NCBI GenBank assembly: GCA_025642075.2
Contig: JAODUO010001326.1
Location: 1 to 64,000, forward strand
DNA: 64,000 nt
Reading direction: 5' to 3'
DNA from: Ridgeia piscesae
Taxonomy: Eukaryota > Annelida > Polychaeta > Sabellida > Siboglinidae
Shown: one piece after another, positions 37,247 through 52,000 of the stretch
Layout: every line of letters starts with the position of its first letter
Position numbering within the stretch: position 1 is the stretch's first letter
Position numbers and translations under genes: made by a program
Notes under the pieces: model-generated
The model's input: the letters and a program-made list of their open reading frames with translations, nothing else
Databases searched by the model: none
Told to the model about the DNA's origin: nothing

Positions 37247-40200
37247 TTATATATATTATACATATATATATACATATATATATACACACACACATATACA
37301 CCTGCATATACGTAAATAATAAGTATCAGCGATTCATTCGTCCGTCCACTCATGCTGTGTCCTGTGTGTCCAGAGAGTGGTCGACGCACTGCGGGAACAT
37401 GAGCGAGCGGTCAAGGAGCCACACAAGCCAATGCCCATAATAAATTTCAACCTGAAGCATTTGCCACGCAACTCTAACACCACGGAGAAACTGTGGAAGA
37501 AGATATACAGCAACCCTGAACTCTTCTCCAAGTAACACCAATAGTCTTCTTCTCTTCTTCCCATGTCTTCCACGGCTGAGTCTGGATGTTATCTGAATCC
37601 TCAATTTCTTGTTGTTGCACTTTTATTGGTAACAACCCTTGTCAAAGTAAGATCTGAACTTGATTTCCAGGCAGTTAGAAGAAATATAACTTGCCTTGTT
37701 ATTAGTCACAAAGTAAGTTATATAACAACCCCCCAACCATTCTTAAAATAAGATTAATAACAGCATTGAATTTGTCAATTACAACCCTTAGCTCTTAATT
37801 AGGTATATAACAACCCTCATCCATTCTCAAACTGAGAACAATATCAACCTTGAACTGTTCACAAAGTAAGAATAATAACAACCTGAAGTCTCTGTAAAGT
37901 AATATCTATAACAATCCTCAACACAAAGTAACATCTTTAATAACCCTATTGTCTTCACAAACTAACATATGTACCAATCCCAGATTCCTCTCAAAGTTAG
38001 AACTGAGCAACCTCAAACTCTTCTCAAAGTAAGATCTTTAGTAACCTCAAACTCTTCAAAATAAAACATGACAACAGAGCATCCTCACAGAAAATAACAT
38101 CAATGATAAGGCAACTGCAGACTCTTCTCAAAGTAATAACTATAACAACTCTCATCTCCTCTCACAAAGTAAGATCTTTAACAACTCTGATCTCTTCTCG
38201 TGGTAAGATCCCTTTAACATGTTTTCAATATGCAAACATCTGATTGATTATTTCTTCTATCAGTTATGTACGTATTTTCTAAAAGAAGTGTGTTACTGCT
38301 CATTACATGTTGGTCTCTTCTACCCATTGGTTACTTTCTACTGGGTCCGGATGATTTGGTCTATCTCATTGCTGCTTCATCTCTCCTCACTCTACACAAC
38401 TCTCTCCCAATTCTCCACAGTCTCCATGTCCCTCCTCACTTATATCTCACTTTTCTCATTTACATGTTGGATTATAGATCCCAAATCTCAGTTGCTAAGT
38501 TGGCTATGATAGCCTTGTATTGTTCAAAACAGATGCTTCTGCATCTCTAAGTCATAAGTGTGTTGAGTGGATGTCTTCACCTTGTGCCTGTTGGTGGCTG
38601 CAGGAGAGATGACAAAGTCGACATGGAGCTGGCTGAGCTCGACTCTCAAGAACCTGACAAGAATGTGCTGGCGCGCGAGAAGACATCATCTATGAAGCAA
38701 CGCCGAGACAGCTATGACTACAAACGCACCATCCAGACACTTGGTGGGTGGTCTAGCAAAGACAGTTTCACCTATGCTATTGTGTGGACTAGTGTATTGT
38801 TGTTACTGTTCGAACCAAGAAAAAGCTCCATCCATGTGCGAGGATAATATTTTTTCATGAATGAAATACAAGACTTGGAATAAACCTGTGTGTTTTGATA
38901 CTGGGACCTGTAAAATACACTTATTTTAAATATAAAATACTGCGTCATGTGTGATGTCTGTGGTGGTGTGCTAAGTGTGATGTCATGTGCCTTGTGTGTG
39001 ATGCGGTGTGACACGGTGTGATGCGGTGTCATGTGTGACCTGGCCTGCTGTGTGTGTCAGGTCTGGATGATGGGGATGATCCTGGAGGGGAGACAACCTC
39101 AGTGGCTGGAGCCTTCCTCTCCTTCCTCCTCCTCCGACACCTGCGCATCCGAGACCTCCAGAGAACGGTCAGTTCACCTCCAGCATCCTCAAAGAAACAT
39201 CAGTCTAACTTATGTCATGTGTCACCACAGTGTTGTGTGAACATAGGATGCTTACTACTTTGCTGAGGCAATTGTTATCAGTAGAATATTACTTTAAACA
39301 GCTACAGTTACTTTTTACAGACATAGTCGTATATTTATTGTTGATATTAATTTGTTATGCCTTTGTGCAATATTTGCCTGATTTATTATTATTATTAAGG
39401 ATGCAGTTTTATTGTATTTTTCCATGAATACACTTATTTCTTGTTATTATTGATCACTTGATTGACCAGTTGTTGCAACTGTTGGTTCTGTCCAGGGTCT
39501 CGGTATCCTCAACTACTTCCGGTCAGTGGAGAGGACACTGACCATCAATGATGCTGGACTGTCCTTGCAAGGTGGAGAGCTGAAGATTGCGATGTAAGTC
39601 TCACACTTTCTGGTGGACTGTCCTTTGATTGACCAGTAGGCTTGTATAACAATAATAATAAGTAGGAATCAACCTTAATTAATTAATTTATTTGCTATGA
39701 TATTTGCAATAACAAAAGCTAGGTGTTGCAAAACGCAAATACAAAAATGTAATCTAAAGAGTTAGGGAGGACTGTTATAAATGCATGCACATCTCTGTAG
39801 TAATGACATGAAAAACAAAATGCAGGGCAAATGCTGAAAGTTACTAAACATACTTTATAAATGCATAGTGACAGTTGTTTCTAAATAATGAATGAACCAC
39901 TATTTGGACCCACAGGTCTATTATTTTAACATACAAAATGTTCAGAACACAATTTCAAGGTTCCAATGTAGGCATATATGTAGAAATATGGTATTTTAAG
40001 ATAGAATGTCATGAGTTATTACTAACTGCCTCCTTGACCATTGTCCAGCCCCCAGAGTCACCGCCAGGGCATGGACGGTATGCTGGGTGGGGCCGGAGGT
40101 CTTGGCTCACAGAACCACATCCACTACACACCCAAGGATTACAAGTGAGTCCAAGACTGACCACCTTCACAGAGACTTGTCGTTTCCTATTCTCCAGTGT

Positions 40201-43200
40201 TGTCAGCTCATGTTTGACTGTTGTCTGTGTTGTGTGTGTCTATATGACTGTTGTCTGTGCAATGTGATGTGTCTACATGATTGTGTCTGTGCAATGTGAT
40301 GTGTCTATGTGATTGTTGTCTGTGCAATGTGATGTGTCTATGTGATTATTGTCTATATGATGTGGTGTGTCAGTGATTGTTGTCTGTATAATATGGTTTG
40401 CTACATCATTGTTGTCTGTATGATATGGTGTGCGTGTTTATTGTCTGTACAATGTGGTATATCTGTGTCACTGTTTTTCTGTACAATGTGGTGTGTCTGT
40501 GTCATTGTTGTCTGTACATTGTGGTGTGTCTGTGTCATTGTTGTTTGTACAATGTGGTGTCTGTGTCATTGTTGTTTGTACAATGTGGTGTCTGTGTCAT
40601 TGTTGTCTGTACAATGTGGTGTGTCTGTGTCATTGTTGTCTGTATAATGTGGTGTGTCTATGTGTTTGTTGTCTGTACAATGTGGTGTCTATGTCCTTGT
40701 TGTCTGTACAATGTGGTGTGTCCGTGTCATTGTTGTCTGTACAATGTGATGTGTTTGTTATCTGTATAGTGTGGTGTCTGTGTCCTTGTTGTCTGTACAA
40801 TGTGGTGTGTCTGTGTCCTTGTTGTCTACAATGTGGTGTGCCCGTGTCATTGGTGTCTGTACAATGTGGTGTCTGTGTCCTTGTTGTCTGTACAATGTGG
40901 TGTGTCCATGTCATTGTTGTCTGTACAATGTGGTGTGTCTGTGTCATTGTTGTCTGTACAATGTGGTGTGTCTGTGTCATTGTTATCTGTACAATGTGGT
41001 GTGTCATTGTTGTCTGTACAATGTGGTGTCTGTGTCATTGTTGTCTGTACAATGTGGTGTCTGTGTCCTTGTCTGTACAATGTGGTGTGTCCGTGTCATT
41101 GTTGTCTGTACAATGTGGTGTGTTCGTGTCATTTCGAAAGGTTTATTGTTGACTTCGAATGTGTGTCCGTGACATTGTTTCTGTATAATGTGGTGTGTCA
41201 TTGTTGTCTGTACAATGTGGTGTCTGTGTCATTGTTGTCTGTACAATGTGGTGTGTCCGTGTCATTGTTGTCTGTACAATGTGGTGTGTCCGTGTCATTG
41301 TTATCTGTACAATGTGGTGTGTCTGTGTCATTGTTGTCTGTACAATGTGGTGTGTCCGTGTCATTGTTGTCTGTACAATGTGGTGTGTCTGTGTCATTGT
41401 TGTCTGTACAATGTGGTGTGTCCGTGTCATTGTTGTCTGTACAATGTGGTGTGTCTGTGTCATTGTTGTCTGTACAATGTGGTGTGTCCGTGTCATTGTT
41501 GTCTGTACAATGTGGTGTCTGTGTCCTTGTTGTCTGTACAATGTGGTGTGTCCGTGTCATTGTTGTCTGTACAATGTGGTGTGTCTGTGTCCTTGTTGTC
41601 TGTACAATGTGGTGTGTCCGTGTCATTGTTGTCTGTACAATGTGGTGTCTGTGTCCTTGTTGTCTGTACAATGTGGTGTGTCCGTGTCATTGTTGTCTGT
41701 ACAATGTGGTGTCTGTGTCATTGTTGTCTGTACAATGTGGTGTGTCTGTGTCCTTGTTGTCTGTACAATGTGGTGTCTGTGTCATTGTTGTCTGTACAAT
41801 GTGGTGTCTGTGTCCTTGTTGTCTGTACAATGTGGTGTCTGTGTCATTGTTGTCTGTACAATGTGGTGTTGTGTCATTGTTGTCTGTACAATGTGGTGTG
41901 TCCGTGTCATTGTTGTCTGTACAATGTGGTGTCTGTGTCATTGTTGTCTGTACAATGTGGTGTCCGTGTCCATTGTTGTCTGTACAATGTGGTGTCTGTG
42001 TCATTGTTGTCTGTACAATGTGGTGTGTCCGTGTCATTGTTGTCTGTACAATGTGGTGTGTCCGTGTCACTGTTGTCTGTATGCTGGTTTGTCAACGTGC
42101 TTGTTGTCTGAGACTACTTTGTTACCTTCCATGTTGCAGGGTCAGTGAGTCAAAGTTCATCCAGTTCTCTGAGGTGGAGAACCATGATGACTTCTACTCG
42201 TATGAAGACAGCCGGGTCCATGTCCAGGACCAGCGAGGGTTCTACATCGTGTATGATGCGGCTGTTGAAGACTTCAAGTAAGTCTTACAGGTGTCACAAT
42301 GTGGTAGTTGATGCGTGATACGGTTTCACACAATTCAAGATATCATGACTCACAACGTTGGCTGATCTTATGTGACATGAATACGATCAGGTTGTATATT
42401 TGGCAGTTATAGAATCAATGGTCTTGACCAAAAGAAATCCGTATGGGCCATGCATAACCATCACCATCATCATTGTATAACCATTGTTTCCCGTGGCTGG
42501 GTGAAGGTGTCAGCAGGCTGCTTCCACTTCTGTCTGTGCTATCCTCAGCCAGATGGTGTCCTTCCAGCATTTGTCTAGTTCGTCTCTCCATTGTCCCATT
42601 GATCTTTCTCTAGATCATTTCCCTTTGTAACGTTTCCTGATGGTGACATGTGATGTCCATCGGTGATGTTGTCTTCCACTGATGTGTTCTCCCCGGCCTT
42701 GCATTGACTGCTGCCAAACTCTGGCTTTGATAATGGACTGTTGTAGAAGCCATATCATTAACTCACTGTCATAGACCGATAACAATATGCTAATATTTTC
42801 TAGCAGATTCTCTTTTTAAAAGCAGTAAATCAATCTTGATTTTACCCTTGACATGTGACTGCTCGTATTTGTAATTGTAGCCACATGTTTCAGTCATTGT
42901 TTTCTAGCATTACAATTGTTTAATGAACAATGTCATTTAACTGTGACAATGACAACCATCCTTCATCTTGTACAGGAACCTGGAGAAAGACCTTTTACTG
43001 ATTGCGTCATACTTCATTGACAAAGACACTTCATCTACAGGCAGTAAGGTAGGTTATTGAGAGCTGAAGGACACAGCTTCCTTGTGAAATGTCAGATTTT
43101 AATTACCTTTCATGTCTTAAAACTCAGCACATCTGGATGATGGTGGTGTCGATTTGCAAGTGGGTAACCAGGTCATTTTAGAACTTAATTTTTACTTCAG

Positions 43201-46200
43201 AATCTTGGCAAACTATGTGGTGTGTCTTGAGATGCCCATGAAATGTACTGGTGCATATATCACTGTGAATTGTAGTTATGATTTTTCCACATGAATTCAA
43301 ATATTTAATCTCTCCTTAAATAAGCAGGGACTAGCATTTAGCAATAAAGCATTTCTGAATGTAAGCTGTAATGACCATTTTATAAGAGTAACTCAAAAGA
43401 AAGACTATATATTTTAATGGCATTTAGTTTTTACCTGTACTTCATGTTTATGTTAAAAAAAGTACATATATAGTGCAGTATCCGGTCCTCAGGACTGCTC
43501 AAAGTGCTTTTACACTTAGTAATCTCTATTCTAGTTACTTGTGCTATTAGCAAATACAAAATAAATTAACTACTGTTGACTACATATTTTAGATTTATCT
43601 GAAGAATTTAAACAATAGTGACATCAACATACGTAGGAGCCTATGTTGTTTGCAGAGCTCTAGGTTGGCGAAAGATTCCCGCACACGCAACTACAGTGCC
43701 ATGGCTGACTTGGACATCTCAGCCTATGCTCACCAGAACTCTGACCGGTTCGGAGTGTTGCTGGACTTGTGGGCCAGTGAAGTGGCTTTTCAAGAGGCCA
43801 AGAAGGAGGTAATGTTTCACAGTGGATCAATGGTAGTAGCTGCTTCCTCCAATGGTGTAGCCCTTCAAGAATTCATTGTTTTTGGTAGTCGAAATACATA
43901 ATGTGTGTATAATTCAAATAATATCAAAATGTGTGTATATATGTTTTAAAATGGTCCAGACAGTTGATTTCTTTAACTTGTCAAAGCCAACTTTCTGATC
44001 AGTGTCTTGTGTTAGACCCACTGAATTGTTTGGAGACATGGTCACTAGAAGAACAAAAAAGTTCAACAATGTGGACCCAGAAACGTTGCCAAATCATATC
44101 AAGATTTAATGGTGATTTAAGTTTTGAAAATCACGTGAATTAATTCCTAATAAGGAGTAAATAAATAAGTTTTAAAAAGTCTGATTATGTTGCCAAAAAT
44201 GCATATATAATATTATGTTCTACAAATAAACTAGCTTTTCACAATGTAGGTTTACTTTTTACAAAATGGATTAAAATAAATCAGTTGACAACTGGAATTG
44301 TTTATTGAATCAGAGATCGATTAACCCTTCTGTATTGATGCTCCTCTGAGTTTGGTACCCAAGGATTTAGATGCAGTAGAAGTTATATTACTAATAATAC
44401 TTTCTGTGATGCAAGCTCTCTCAGCAAAGGAAGAAAAGTTAGCATGCATTACACAACACCGCACTACACATGCACTCATGCACACCACTCATGCATGTGC
44501 ATACATACCACTCTCACGCACACACAATTGCTCAAATATAATGACACACTATAATTTATTAATTTATTCGATTGAGAATTGGATTTGACAGCATGGATTT
44601 GATTGACAGCATGCATTGATTGACAGCTTGGATTTACTTGATAGCATGGTTTGATTGACGTATTACTTTGACAGTTACTGGACTGCTACCTCGAGGCCTA
44701 TCACCATGTGTTTGACCGCGATGAGAAGCGTAAGCTGGCCCAGGTCATCATTAACATCATGTACATGCGACCACGCATGGACTTTGATGCGAATTACTTC
44801 GCCACATGTTACCGCCTCCAGTGTCTCTGTCTATGTCGACAAACCCTGCTCATCACATCTGTACTCAACAAGCAGGTAAGATTACAAAGTTACAGTCATA
44901 AAGTCCACAGAACAAATCAACAGGCAGATGAGATATTGTTGCTAAGTTCTGTTGTCAGATACACGTACTTACTTATGCCTGTTTGGTCACTGGAAGCAAA
45001 GGCCATTGACCAGGGAACACCATTTTTGTCTGTTTGTGGCCATCTTGGCCATCTCTCTCCTGGTGTATCCCTTCTCTTTTGTTTCTTTTTCTGTGTCTGC
45101 CAGGTGTTCCGCGGCCTTCCCCTTACCTCTTCCATGTGATGACTTGACGGTGATGGTTTCTGGAGGTTTCCAGGTCCTATCCACCTCCAGTTTTGTCTTC
45201 TTCATTCTTTCTCCTTTCCAAGAGTGTAGTGTTGTCTGAACACTTCAAGGTGTAGGATTCTGCACAGGCATTTGTTGATGAAGGTCTGTTTACTCTTTAG
45301 TGTCTTCTGCGTACTTTACCATGTCTCCGATCCTTAGAGTAACACTGCCTTGACATTTGAGTTAAACATCATCAGTTTGGTATTAAACTCGATTTGTTTT
45401 ACCTTCCAAATTGTTCTCAACACGATGAATGCAACTCTTGCTTTCTGTATCCTTGCTTTGACGTCTTCTTGTTGTGCCTCTAGTTTTGTTGATTGTACTG
45501 CCCAGGTATGTGAATGAGTCTGTCTCTGCCAGTGGCTCTCCGTTCAGTGTAATGGGTTGTTGTTCTTTGTGTTGGCTTTCATAATCTTTGTCTTGCTTCT
45601 GTTGATATTAAGTCCTAGCCGTGTTGACACTGTGTTTAGCAGCTCTGTTTTCCTGCATCTGTTGATGAGGAGACAGGAAAGGTCATCTGCAAGGTCATTG
45701 TCCTCCAACTGGTGTTCTTAACAAACTGACATAAAGTGTAATTGTGTTTTCTTAACAATCAAGAAACAAGAAAAATTTGTTCTTGACATAGTGTAGTTGG
45801 CAGATGTTTTCATGACAGGCATGTACCTTAACTAGGACTGCGTGGTTAAACATTATTTTGGAGTTTGAATATATATGTAATATTATGTATTGATGTCATT
45901 TCTTGGGTTTTCAATGATTTCCAGGTGTGATTCTTGTTGCTATGGGGAATGATTTGATTTTCAACATATGCATCCACATGAAAACACATTTATAAATTAA
46001 CATATGAATCACTCCTCATATTTCTACAAGGCACTATGGTCTTGTTTTGTCACATATTATTGTGGCATGTCATTTCCATATGCCATTTCCATATATGGAA
46101 TCCTACATTTATACCAGTCACGCTGTAGGCATAAGATTTCTTGTCAGGGCAATCAACAGCTATAGTAATACAGTTTATTGTTAAGTATATTTATAACTAG

Positions 46201-47571
46201 TAGATACACGACCTGTCTAGATAAAGTAACACAGTTTACTAGTTAATTTCTTCTTAATTAGTCAGTAAGTATATGCCAACATTAACAAAAAAGTAATTTT
46301 GCAAGTATGTAACCCTTTAACTTTTAGATATTATTCAACCTGTTAGGCATATTCCTAACATAAATATAAGTTGTCATTACATGTGTCAAATGTCATACAT
46401 TGTCTATTGTTACAAACAGATAACTCATTGTGATTGTATTGCATTTGACTCAACTACTCTTTCAGATTGAAGACCAGAGAGAATACATCAAGAGGATTAC
46501 CAAAGACACACCTCTCATGTTTGGGATGCCTGATCCCATCGTTCCACACCAGCCAATTGCTGTGAACATGAGCAGGTGAGTGGGTGGGCATGGTCATGTG
46601 ACAATTTGTCATGTCACAATTGTAACAGTGAGTGGGTGGGCATGGTCATGTGACAATTTGTCATGTCACAATTGTAACAGTGAGTGGGTGGGCATGGTCA
46701 TGTGACAATTTGTCATGTCACAATTGTAACAGTGAGTGGGTGGGCGTGGTCATGTGACAATTTGTCATGTCACAATTGTAACAGTGAGTGGGTGGGCATG
46801 GTCATGTGATAATTGGTCATGTCACAATTGTAACAGTGAGTGGGTGGGCATGGTCATGTGATAATTGGTCATGTCACAATTGTAACAGTGAGTGGGTGGG
46901 CATGGTCATGTGATAATTGGTCATGTCACAATTGGTCATGTCACAATTGTAACAGTGAGTGGGTGGGCATGGTCATGTGATAATTGGTCATGTCACAATT
47001 GTAACAGTGAGTGGGCGGGCGTGGTCATGTGACAGTTTATCATGTGACAATTGTAACAGTGAGTGGGCGAGCGTGGTCATGTGACAGTTTGTCATGTGAC
47101 AATTGTAACATTAAGTGGGTGAGCGTGGTCATGTGACAGTTTGTCAGTGTGACAATTGTGTCATTGAGTGGGTGAGCATGGTCATGTGACAGTTTGTCAT
47201 GTGACAAGTGTAACAGTGAGAGGGCGGGCGTGGTCATGTGACAATTGTAACAGCATTAACATGTTTTCTTTTAGAAGAGCATGGTCTAACAGAATTATAC
47301 TTTTATCGGCATATGACTCATAATGAATTAAGTAAATATATATCTTGTACATAAAAAATTCCATTTAATGCAATTGTCCACATTTTATCCTGGGTAATAC
47401 AAAATGTGATATATATATACAGGGTGCACAATAGTTCTAGCTAGCTGGTAGTCCGTCGTTATTGACAACTAGTCCTGAATATGTTTTTACTATGTAAATG
47501 GGACTGCTTGTACTAGTCTGAGCTCTAAAACTACTAGTCCCGGATGATCGGACCGGCCTTATTTTGCACCC

Positions 47572-47631
<60 letters not shown>

Positions 47632-48924
47632 GTATTCTAATGAAATGGAAATGCAGCATCAGAAATAAGATATATTAAGGTTTCCAATTGTTAACAGTCA
47701 TGAACTTAGTTCACATATAGCCAGGTATTCAGCATGGAACATGCCTAAGGTAAACAGGTTAAAACTGAGAAAAACACATTTGAAGTTTGCTGTCATGTAA
47801 GCAAGTGACTGAGTTCATTGTCATTCAAAATTGCATCCATTTCTCCATTTTGGTGTTTACGAAATACACTCCCAAGTCATGCTCACTGTTGAAGATATAT
47901 CATGCAAACTATTTATTGAGATTATCATAATCACATGGACTACTATCACAATCAACCATGCACTATCAACCATGCCCTTTTATCTACAGATAGGCGTCCG
48001 TGTTAATCACTGCTACTGGCTAAAGTTGACATCAACGGGGAATTCCTATATCAGATTGAGACAGTAAACATTCTGGACTTTCCCATAGTTAATGTTTTAA
48101 ATACATTCGCCGTGCATCGATGGAAACCCCAAAGAATGTGACTCAAACAAGTGCGATTTATCGGTTTTGTTTTACGGAATTCATGCGAGAAATGTTACGT
48201 AGCTTTTTTAAAAGGTTGTAAAAATACTAAATATAGTAATATAAATAATAAATAAGCATTGTCAATTGGTAGAAAAGACACTAATTTGGGGTTATTTGTC
48301 ATTGATTCAGAAAAAAAATCTTTCATCATAATAGCATCTGTTGTATAATTGTAAATGTGAGTACTGGATTATATAGTTATATTTCTGGAAACATCGCGTT
48401 GTTTCAGCCCTGAGGATGAAGGGAAAGAACTATGGTTTGTACAGTGTCACACATTATCCATGTTTACCCCCTAAAACAGTGTGCACCCCCTAAAGCTACC
48501 CCTGTGTGATGTGTGATGCCTTGTACAGACAGGGCCACAAAACACCTGACACCCCTGTATGTCAACTCAAAACATTGGAGAAGGAATTAAGACAACAGGA
48601 AACTAACCACATAAAGGTGGTGTTGGCCAAGACCGTGCCATGTGGCAATGTGCTGCCAAGTGATGTGTGCATTTAGATTTTGAGACATGCTTCTTCTAAT
48701 TTGAACTTTGTTGAATGGTGATGGTTGGCTGCTAATTGGCTTGTTTTAAATTGTAGCCAAATACGCTAAGACTGGCATCAGTTCTACTGTTCTCATGTTC
48801 ACTTCTTCTAACACAAATGATGTACAGCTGTATTCAGTACATCACAGTCAGAATTGTGTGCACGATCTCAGTCCAATTTAGCCTAAATTATCAATTTTCT
48901 TGATAACATAATTTTCTTAAACAT

Positions 48925-49005
<81 letters not shown>

Positions 49006-52000
49006 TGTATAATTATATAACTTATACTATACTATTGCTGTAGGACATTGCGTTTGATTAAACAGCCATCTTATTTAATTAATCACCTGCACTTATCTGA
49101 TGCTTAGATCATCCATTTCCCAACAACAGTTTGTTCGTGAAAGTAGCTCAGTAATGGCAATAATCTCTGTAGCTGCTCTCAAACTAATCAGCTCTTGATC
49201 AGTGTAAAGTCACCTGGAAAAAAACTGTAAAAAAAACCTGAAACTAGTTTTTTTAAATCACATTCCCACCCTAGCTTTTGACAGTCCTTAGCTGTAATAA
49301 TAACTCTTACCTGTCCCCAGTCATGGTTATTTTTACTGTTATTATAAATCAAACATTCCTATGTGCAGTTGTCATTGTAGAAACTTTGCTTTATGTTTTA
49401 TCATAAAAAAACATTCATCAGCAGAGTTTCAACAAAATATATGATAAAATGTATGAATCTACCATTTGATCAACTTTTTTATGGTTTGACAAAGGCAACA
49501 ATTATGTTCAACTGGGAATAAATGACTGTTAGTTTGCCAAATAGTCTGATATGTTTAAGTTTATATGCACATTGAATAGATAAAATATCTTGCATGTTTG
49601 TCCTTTGTCAGTTTGAAAAGACAAACCAGAGATGAGGTTTCTTAGGCAGGAAAAGACAACAAACTAATAAAGTTGACTAACTTAACAAATCTAGGGTGAA
49701 AACATGTGTTCTATAACTAAGTGTGTGTTTTTAATAGAAATACCCCTGCATAAAAATAATACAAATACATGTGACACCATCAACATTTGTAGTGGTCAAC
49801 CTTTATAACTGTTCTAATGTGATATACTATAACAAAATTATAATGTGACAAACGCTTCCTGTATATACATGCTGTAGAAGATCTTGTACAGGACTTTAAA
49901 GTTGTATTGCAATTTATGAACAACTTACTGTTTAGTAATTGCTTTTTGTCTACAAATGCTGACAAATTTGGATCCTTCTAATCCTGGGAAAAGAAAACTG
50001 ACCGTGACATTTTACTTGTATTGTCAGACATTAATGTTGTAAGGTTTAGCTTGTTAGACAAGCTTGTGTGTGAAACATCAACTCTTTGTAATATGTTGTT
50101 TTATTGTTGGATTTCTCCTAAGCTAAACACTATATGAGGCACCTATAGAACTGTTATATAAACATTTCCAGATTTAATGAGACATAGCATTAGAGGTTTG
50201 ACATTCTAACATGTTTGTCCACTTTCATCCTCAGTCCTGCATTGAAGCCCGTCTACATGCTGGAGTTCCACCCATCGCTGACCATTGCAAGTCGCATCCC
50301 CGAAGTCCTCAACCATGTCTTTTGGGTAAGCTTTTAGTCTTTGAGATACTTATTATTCACATAAAACAACATTTTCACTGTACACTGTTTTTGGTTGGTA
50401 TCCAAGCCAATTTTTATTCGAACATTTATTATGGATTTGTTTTCACTGTGGTTCCTGCGGGGCTTCCAAAAATAGCAACTCAATGGGTGACATTTCACCA
50501 CACAGGAAAGACTTTATCATTGACATTGTGTAGGTTGTGTATAAAGAAATGTTTATGTAGTAATAACTTATTTTATTGGACAAGATCAAATTAAATTGTT
50601 TGTGGCCCTTTTATTTAAAGGGATTCTTTTAAAGCTTGTATGCATTCAAGGTATACTATATCAAAACATGATAATTTTGAATAAGTTCTTTCTCTGTTAC
50701 TTTTTGTCTTGCAAATCAGTGCATAACTTAGTTGTTATCTGTGCAACAAGCTCATACATACTTGTGTTTATGCTTATGCGAATCACTTTGAGCTTGCTGT
50801 CATGCAGGTGATTAATTATGCAGTCCAGTTATAATGAATATTCATCAGGAAGCATACAATGACTACTAACTTTAGTTATTTACTGGGTAGACAGCATTCT
50901 TATTTTACACCCTGCTGTGGGCAGACAATTTGAAGATGGCAGCCAACCGTGAATGTTGCATGTTGCTTGCATTAAAAAATGTATATCTCTACAACCTATA
51001 CATAAATATATATATATATAATATAATGAATTGCACCAGTTATGAAATAACTGTGTGAATAAAATATGCTATTAAAATGTCCATGTTGCCTTCAGTTGCA
51101 TTTCAGATCTTGAAGAAAACTTCAACAATTAGTATGACAAAATAAAATGGCAGTTTCATCATGCTATATATAAAAATTCAGAACCTACCATTAGTGATCT
51201 TGCGAAACTAATGCACTCAGCTGTCATGCTTTGTCCTAGTAAAACATCAAATTTGTATGGTTAGATTCAAATTATAATTGTTTTTGTAAAGAATGCCAAT
51301 GCGAGTGAAGTCAAAAATCATGCAGTAATTTACAAAACAGTTACCATTTACCAATCATATTGTCGAATGGAATGTTCTGTTCCAATGTAAAATCAAGACA
51401 GAAATATTGAGAGAGGACATAGATGTGTTCTGTCTGTCTGCTAACACCACTCACTCCACTGTGTGTGATTCTGGCCGACTGTAGGAGACCTACCACGTGG
51501 AGCCTGCTGCCAACGCTACAGAGATGCTCAATGTGGAGCTACTGATCCTGGACACTGCCATCAGCCAGTTTGGGAAGCTGGGTCAAAGTGGAAGTACCTA
51601 CAACATGGATGTGCAGAAGGAGGTGAGGTAGAGGGGAAGAGGGAGGAAGAGGGATGGAGGTGGGTGGGTGGGTGGGTTGGTAGATGGATGGATGGGTGTG
51701 TCGGACGGACGGATGGATGGACGGACAGACGGACGGACGGACGGACTGTTGTTTGGATGGATAGATGAATGGATGGATGGATAGGATGGATGGATGGATG
51801 GGTGGGTGGGTGGGTGGGTGGGTGGGTGGGTGGATGGGTGGGATGGGTGGATGGGTGGGTGGGAGGAAGAGAAGGGAGGAAGAGAAGGGAGGGAAATGGG
51901 AGGAGGAAGTGGCAGAAATAAAATGTAGAAGGAGTTGGGTAGAAACAGGATTGTTGTGGTCGTGTGGATTGTTTTTTGTTAGTTTTGAAGTGATACAAAA

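Noticed and set aside
38219..38550. 94-96-residue hydrophobic frames in intron 12
   Set aside because: Pyrimidine-rich intron translation; no start context, no conservation clue, and intron phases on each side fit without it.
40398..42148. Cys/Val-rich and Thr/Gln-rich proteins on both strands
   Set aside because: Artefacts of the 31/33-bp intron 16 array.
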